From Neisseria musculi (GTDB taxonomy: Bacteria > Pseudomonadota > Gammaproteobacteria > Burkholderiales > Neisseriaceae): a stretch of DNA of 64,000 nucleotides. Positions 59,293 to 64,000 of this stretch are shown piece by piece. The stretch spans positions 1,426,001 to 1,490,000 of the forward strand of contig NZ_CP060414.2 in the NCBI RefSeq assembly GCF_014297595.2, read 5' to 3'. Positions within the stretch are counted from its first letter, which is position 1. Each line of letters starts with the position of its first letter. A program made the translations under genes and the position numbers. Under the pieces are notes generated by a model. The model saw only the letters and a program-made list of their open reading frames with translations, was not told the DNA's origin and made no database searches.

Positions 59293-60429
59293 ATGCAAAA
59301 CACCCCCATCCTCCCTCCCGCTATGCTCGGCATTCTCGGCGGCGGCCAGCTCGGCCGTATGTTTGCCGTTGCCGCCAAAACCATGGGCTACCGCGTTACC
59401 GTACTCGACCCCGACCCCGGTGCGCCGGCCGCCGAATTTGCCGACCGCCATTTGTGCGCGGCATTCGATGATGCAGCCGCGCTGGACGAGCTGGCGAAAT
59501 GCGCTGCGGTAACCACCGAATTTGAAAATGTGAATGCCGATGCGATGCGCTTTTTGTCGCAACACACCCGCGTGTCGCCGAGCGGCGACTGCGTTGCCGT
59601 TGCCCAAAACCGCATTCAGGAAAAGGCACGGATTCAAAAAGCCGGCCTGCAAACCGCGCCCCATCAGGCCGTCTGCAAGCCCGAAGACATCGGCAAAGAG
59701 TGTGAAGCGCTGCTGCCCGGCATTCTGAAAACCGCCACGCTGGGCTATGACGGCAAAGGCCAAATCCGCGTGAAAACTTTGGACGGGCTGCGCGCCGCGT
59801 TTGCCGAATTGGGCGGCGTAGCCTGCGTGCTGGAAAAAACGGTGGATTTGCGCGGCGAGATTTCGGTGGTGGTATGCCGTCTGAACAGCGAAAACGTGCA
59901 GACTTTCGACCCTGCCGAAAACATTCACGAAAACGGCATTCTCGCCTATTCCATCGTGCCGGCGCGCTTCAACGCCGATATCCAGCTGCAGGCGCGGCAG
60001 ATGGCGCGCCGTTTGGCCGATGAGTTAGACTATGTGGGCGTGTTGGCGGTGGAAATGTTTGTGGTGGGCAGCACACACGAATTGGTGGTAAACGAAATCG
60101 CCCCGCGCCCGCACAACAGCGGCCACCACACTATTGATGCCTGCGCCGCGAGCCAGTTCCAGCAGCAGGTGCGCCTGATGTGCGGCCTGCCGCCGGCCGA
60201 TACCCGCCTGCTTTCCGCCTGCTGCATGGCCAATATTTTGGGCGATGCATGGGGCGCAAACGGCAGAGAGCCAAACTGGCTGCCGCTGCAAAACCACCCC
60301 GCCGCCCATCTGCACCAATACGGCAAAAAAACTGCACGCAAAGGCCGCAAAATGGGGCATTTCACCGTGTTGGCCGCCGATGCGGATGCGGCGTTTGAAA
60401 GTGCAAAAACGCTGCACGGCAGTTTGTAA
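59293..60429 (+). CDS. purK: 5-(carboxyamino)imidazole ribonucleotide synthase
   Basis: ATP-dependent carboxylation of AIR in purine synthesis; partner of PurE. 378 residues, ATP-grasp fold. It has MLGILGGGQLGRMFAVAAK, VTVLDPDPGAPAAEFADRHL, LKTATLGYDGKGQIRVK and VNEIAPRPHNSGHHTIDAC. ATG 59293 is preferred; a TTG in frame at 59275 is possible. No purE adjacent. Confidence 0.95.
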   Translation: MQNTPILPPAMLGILGGGQLGRMFAVAAKTMGYRVTVLDPDPGAPAAEFADRHLCAAFDDAAALDELAKCAAVTTEFENVNADAMRFLSQHTRVSPSGDCVAVAQNRIQEKARIQKAGLQTAPHQAVCKPEDIGKECEALLPGILKTATLGYDGKGQIRVKTLDGLRAAFAELGGVACVLEKTVDLRGEISVVVCRLNSENVQTFDPAENIHENGILAYSIVPARFNADIQLQARQMARRLADELDYVGVLAVEMFVVGSTHELVVNEIAPRPHNSGHHTIDACAASQFQQQVRLMCGLPPADTRLLSACCMANILGDAWGANGREPNWLPLQNHPAAHLHQYGKKTARKGRKMGHFTVLAADADAAFESAKTLHGSL

Positions 60430-60450
60430 AGCGCGTGCATGAAAAGCCGA

Positions 60451-60480
60451 AGGCCGTCTGAATTATTTTTCAGACGGCCT
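60451..60480. terminator. Inverted uptake-sequence terminator, purK / era
   Basis: AGGCCGTCTGAA (60451-60462) pairs with TTCAGACGGCCT (60469-60480) between convergent genes. Confidence 0.75.
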
Positions 60481-60567
60481 CTCGCGATCCAGCTTAAGTT
60501 ATGCACGTCATACTCGGGCTTGACCCGGGTATCCCATATTACTGAAACCCAAGATACTCTATCCGGC

Positions 60568-61488
60568 TCACAAGCCCAGTTCGTTTAAAAAGCGCACATC
60601 GTCTGCCCAGCCCGATTTCACTTTCACCCACACTTTTAAAAACACTTTGCAGTCAAACAGTTTTTCCATATCCAGCCTGGCTTCGGTGGATATTTTTTTC
60701 AGTTTTTCGCCGCCTTTGCCGATCACGATGGGCTTTTGGTTTTCTTTATCCACCAAAACGGCAATATAGATATGGTAGATGCTGCTTTCTTCTTTAAACT
60801 GCTCGATTTCCACATTCATGGCATACGGCAGCTCTTCGCCCAAATAGCGGAACAGCTTTTCGCGCACGATTTCGGCGGCGAGAAAGCGGCTCGATTTATC
60901 GGTAACCATATCTTCGGGATAAAGCGGGGCTCCTTCAGGCAGAAAAGGCTTGATCGCGTGCAGCAATTGGGCGATGCCCAGCCCGTGTTTGGCGCTGACG
61001 GTTTCCACTCCGGCAAACTGAAACTCGGCACGCACGTTTTCGATAAAGGCAGCCAGCTCAAGCGGCGATTTTGCTTTGGACAAATCGATTTTGTTCAACA
61101 CCAGCAACACGGGAATATGTTTGGGCAGCAGGCGCACCACCCGGCGGTCGGCTTCGGTGAAGCGCATGGCTTCGATAACGAACACCACCGCGTCCACGCC
61201 GCCCATGGCTTCGGTAACGTTTTGGTTGAGACGCTTGTTTAAAGCATTACGGTGTTCGGTTTGAAAACCCGGCGTGTCCACAAAAACAAACTGGGCGGTA
61301 TCATCGGTGTAGATACCGGTTACTTTGTGGCGGGTAGTTTGTGCTTTTTTGCTGGTGATGCTGATTTTTTGGCCGATTAAATGGTTCATCAATGTAGATT
61401 TGCCCACATTGGGGCGACCCACTATCGCGACAAAACCGCAACGGTAGCCGTTGGCATCAGACAGATTGGCAGAAATATTTTCGTTCAT
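60568..61488 (-). CDS. era: GTPase Era
   Basis: GTPase that binds 16S rRNA and helps 30S maturation. 306 residues. G1 GRPNVGKSTLMNHLIGQ, G2 region SITSKKAQTTRHKVTG, G3 DTPGFQTEH, G4 NKIDLSKAKSP, and a C-terminal KH domain with IVIGKGGEKLKKISTEARLD. Its classical partner rnc is not adjacent. The 5' side has a DUS-bounded module at 61505-61555. Confidence 0.96.
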   Translation of the reverse strand: MNENISANLSDANGYRCGFVAIVGRPNVGKSTLMNHLIGQKISITSKKAQTTRHKVTGIYTDDTAQFVFVDTPGFQTEHRNALNKRLNQNVTEAMGGVDAVVFVIEAMRFTEADRRVVRLLPKHIPVLLVLNKIDLSKAKSPLELAAFIENVRAEFQFAGVETVSAKHGLGIAQLLHAIKPFLPEGAPLYPEDMVTDKSSRFLAAEIVREKLFRYLGEELPYAMNVEIEQFKEESSIYHIYIAVLVDKENQKPIVIGKGGEKLKKISTEARLDMEKLFDCKVFLKVWVKVKSGWADDVRFLNELGL

Positions 61489-61504
61489 GCGTTTTCTTTC
61501 ATAT

Positions 61505-61555
61505 TTTTCAGACGGCCTGATGTCTTTGCAAAAATACCCTCAGGCCGTCTGAAAG
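61505..61555. repeat. DUS-bounded module with internal CTTTGCAAAA, copy 3
   Basis: TTTTTCAGACGGCCTGATG, then TCTTTGCAAAAATACCCTC, then AGGCCGTCTGAAAG. It follows the build of 31087-31135 and 27762-27810 and lies just upstream of era. Confidence 0.65.
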
Positions 61556-61744
61556 GTTTCAATATTGTGATGCCCGCGCACAGGCATACGGCCGGGAAAT
61601 ACTGAAGCTCAGGCCAAACGAGTTTCGGTACCCAATGCCCGAATTCCGCCCCGAAAAATGGCGGCAGACAAATTTGTTGCGCTTTTTGAACATTGCAAAA
61701 ATACCGGCGTTTGCCAAACCCGGCCGTCTGAAACGGCGGCCGCC

Positions 61745-63145
<1,401 letters not shown>

Positions 63146-63189
63146 CCGCTCGCTTGCTTATCGCATTATTTAGGGGTTTTATTGCAAAG

Positions 63190-64000
63190 ATGCCTATTAT
63201 ACGTCAAATACACTCTTGGTTTGCAGTGCCGGATTTACGCAATTTCGGCACCATTGCGCGCTTGGTGCTGACCAGCATGCTGGCCTTACTGCTGTTTCCG
63301 CTGATTAACCATTCTTCTGAAAACTATCTCAGGCAGGTTTACGAGAATGCAGCCTGGGCAGCACCCACGCTGCTGCTGATTCTGATAAAAGGTTATGCGC
63401 TGGCAAACAGGTTTTCAAACGTTACCGAATCCAGATTCGGCGTACCAATCGTACACCTTTCCAACCTTTTGCTGTTTGTATTGGTCGATTATGTGATACT
63501 GGGCGAGCGCATGGCGTTTTGGCAGCATTTTTTCCTGTTTAATTTTTTTGCTTTGGGTTTTATGTACACCGAAGCATCACGCCGTTACAGCCTGGCTCCC
63601 TCGCTTTCCGAAGCACGCCTCTCCGCGCTGACCGCCCGCATCCGCCCGCACTTTCTGTTTAACAGCCTTAACGCCGCCATCAGCCTGATCCGTCTGCGCC
63701 CCTATGATGCGGAAACCCTGCTCGAAAACCTGGCCAACCTCTTCCGCGCCCAACTGCGAGACGGCAGCCAAAACAGCACACTGGGCCAGGAAATCGAATG
63801 GGCTCAGGAATACATCGCCATCGAACAGATCCGCATGGGGCACACGCGCGTGCAGGTCATGTGGCAGCACCATGCGCCCGATGATGCCGAAACCCCCCAC
63901 CTGCTGTTGCAGCCCCTGTTGGAAAACGCCGTATTCCACGGCATTGAATCCACCCACCGCCCCGGCTGTATTTCAGTATTGACCACGCGGCAGAAGCATT
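63190..64000 (+). CDS. LytS/AlgZ-type sensor histidine kinase, cut by the window edge
   Basis: From ATG 63190 the frame stays open to the right edge (270 codons). The N-terminal 130 residues form about four membrane helices (LVLTSMLALLLFPLINHSSE, LSNLLLFVLVDYVILG, QHFFLFNFFALGFMYTEASR). Then comes the His_kinase domain with the phospho-acceptor in LTARIRPHFLFNSLNAAISL and the N-box region LLLQPLLENAVFHGIE. In the family this phosphorylates a LytTR-type regulator (AlgR/LytR), expected just beyond the edge. Confidence 0.9.
   Translation, partial: MPIIRQIHSWFAVPDLRNFGTIARLVLTSMLALLLFPLINHSSENYLRQVYENAAWAAPTLLLILIKGYALANRFSNVTESRFGVPIVHLSNLLLFVLVDYVILGERMAFWQHFFLFNFFALGFMYTEASRRYSLAPSLSEARLSALTARIRPHFLFNSLNAAISLIRLRPYDAETLLENLANLFRAQLRDGSQNSTLGQEIEWAQEYIAIEQIRMGHTRVQVMWQHHAPDDAETPHLLLQPLLENAVFHGIESTHRPGCISVLTTRQKH

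Overview
The window comes from a Neisseria or a very close relative. The 12-base DNA uptake sequence AGGCCGTCTGAA (the AG-DUS dialect of many commensal and animal-associated Neisseria) occurs dozens of times, often as inverted pairs placed after genes. Gene content and order also fit: lolB-ispE-tRNA-Gln-prs-rplY, dRS3-type ATTCCC-N8-GGGAAT repeats, and an IS1016-type element. The sequence is GC-rich (glycogen region) to visibly AT-richer (first 8 kb). I cannot name the species.

Layout. 1-2.2 kb is an accessory scar: the tail of one IS1595-family element, a rep gene of filamentous-phage type broken by three frameshifts, a broken small phage-like gene, and an intact 720-bp IS1016-type element with a perfect 8-bp target duplication. 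2.2-7.8 kb is a type I secretion operon (TolC, ABC transporter, HlyD) plus a secreted protein of unknown function. 8.1-13.6 kb is a housekeeping block (rplY, prs, two identical tRNA-Gln, ispE, lolB, a TPR protein). 13.7-20 kb has a CoA-type Nudix hydrolase, a surface lipoprotein with a TbpB-like barrel, and the tctCBA tricarboxylate transporter operon. 20.4-38 kb holds glnD, respiratory D-lactate dehydrogenase, a yqjDEK-like trio, an alcohol dehydrogenase, a CoA transferase, dusC, a sugar porter with fructokinase, a formate/nitrite channel, ispF, rpiA and an aromatic aminotransferase.

38-51.1 kb is a complete glycogen cluster on the minus strand: malQ-glgB (one continuous reading frame), glgX, glgC, glgA, glgP. 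Together these make, branch, debranch and phosphorolyse glycogen. 51.8-64 kb has a two-domain glycosyltransferase, rnc, adk, recA, trpE, a GIY-YIG nuclease framed by two mosaic repeats, purK, era, argH and, running off the right edge, a LytS/AlgZ-type histidine kinase.

The most unusual items are: (1) the in-frame MalQ-GlgB fusion and a second in-frame fusion of two glycosyltransferases, both with an internal ATGA at the junction; (2) the small GIY-YIG nuclease gene bracketed by two directly oriented ~100-bp dRS3-bounded repeats; (3) a 793-bp interval in the glycogen cluster with twelve uptake-sequence-like words and an exact 137-bp duplication; (4) a degenerate intergenic repeat family in at least five gaps and a separate DUS-bounded 49-51-bp module in three; (5) an 11-base G tract upstream of tctC. 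All calls come from reading the sequence only; no search was run.
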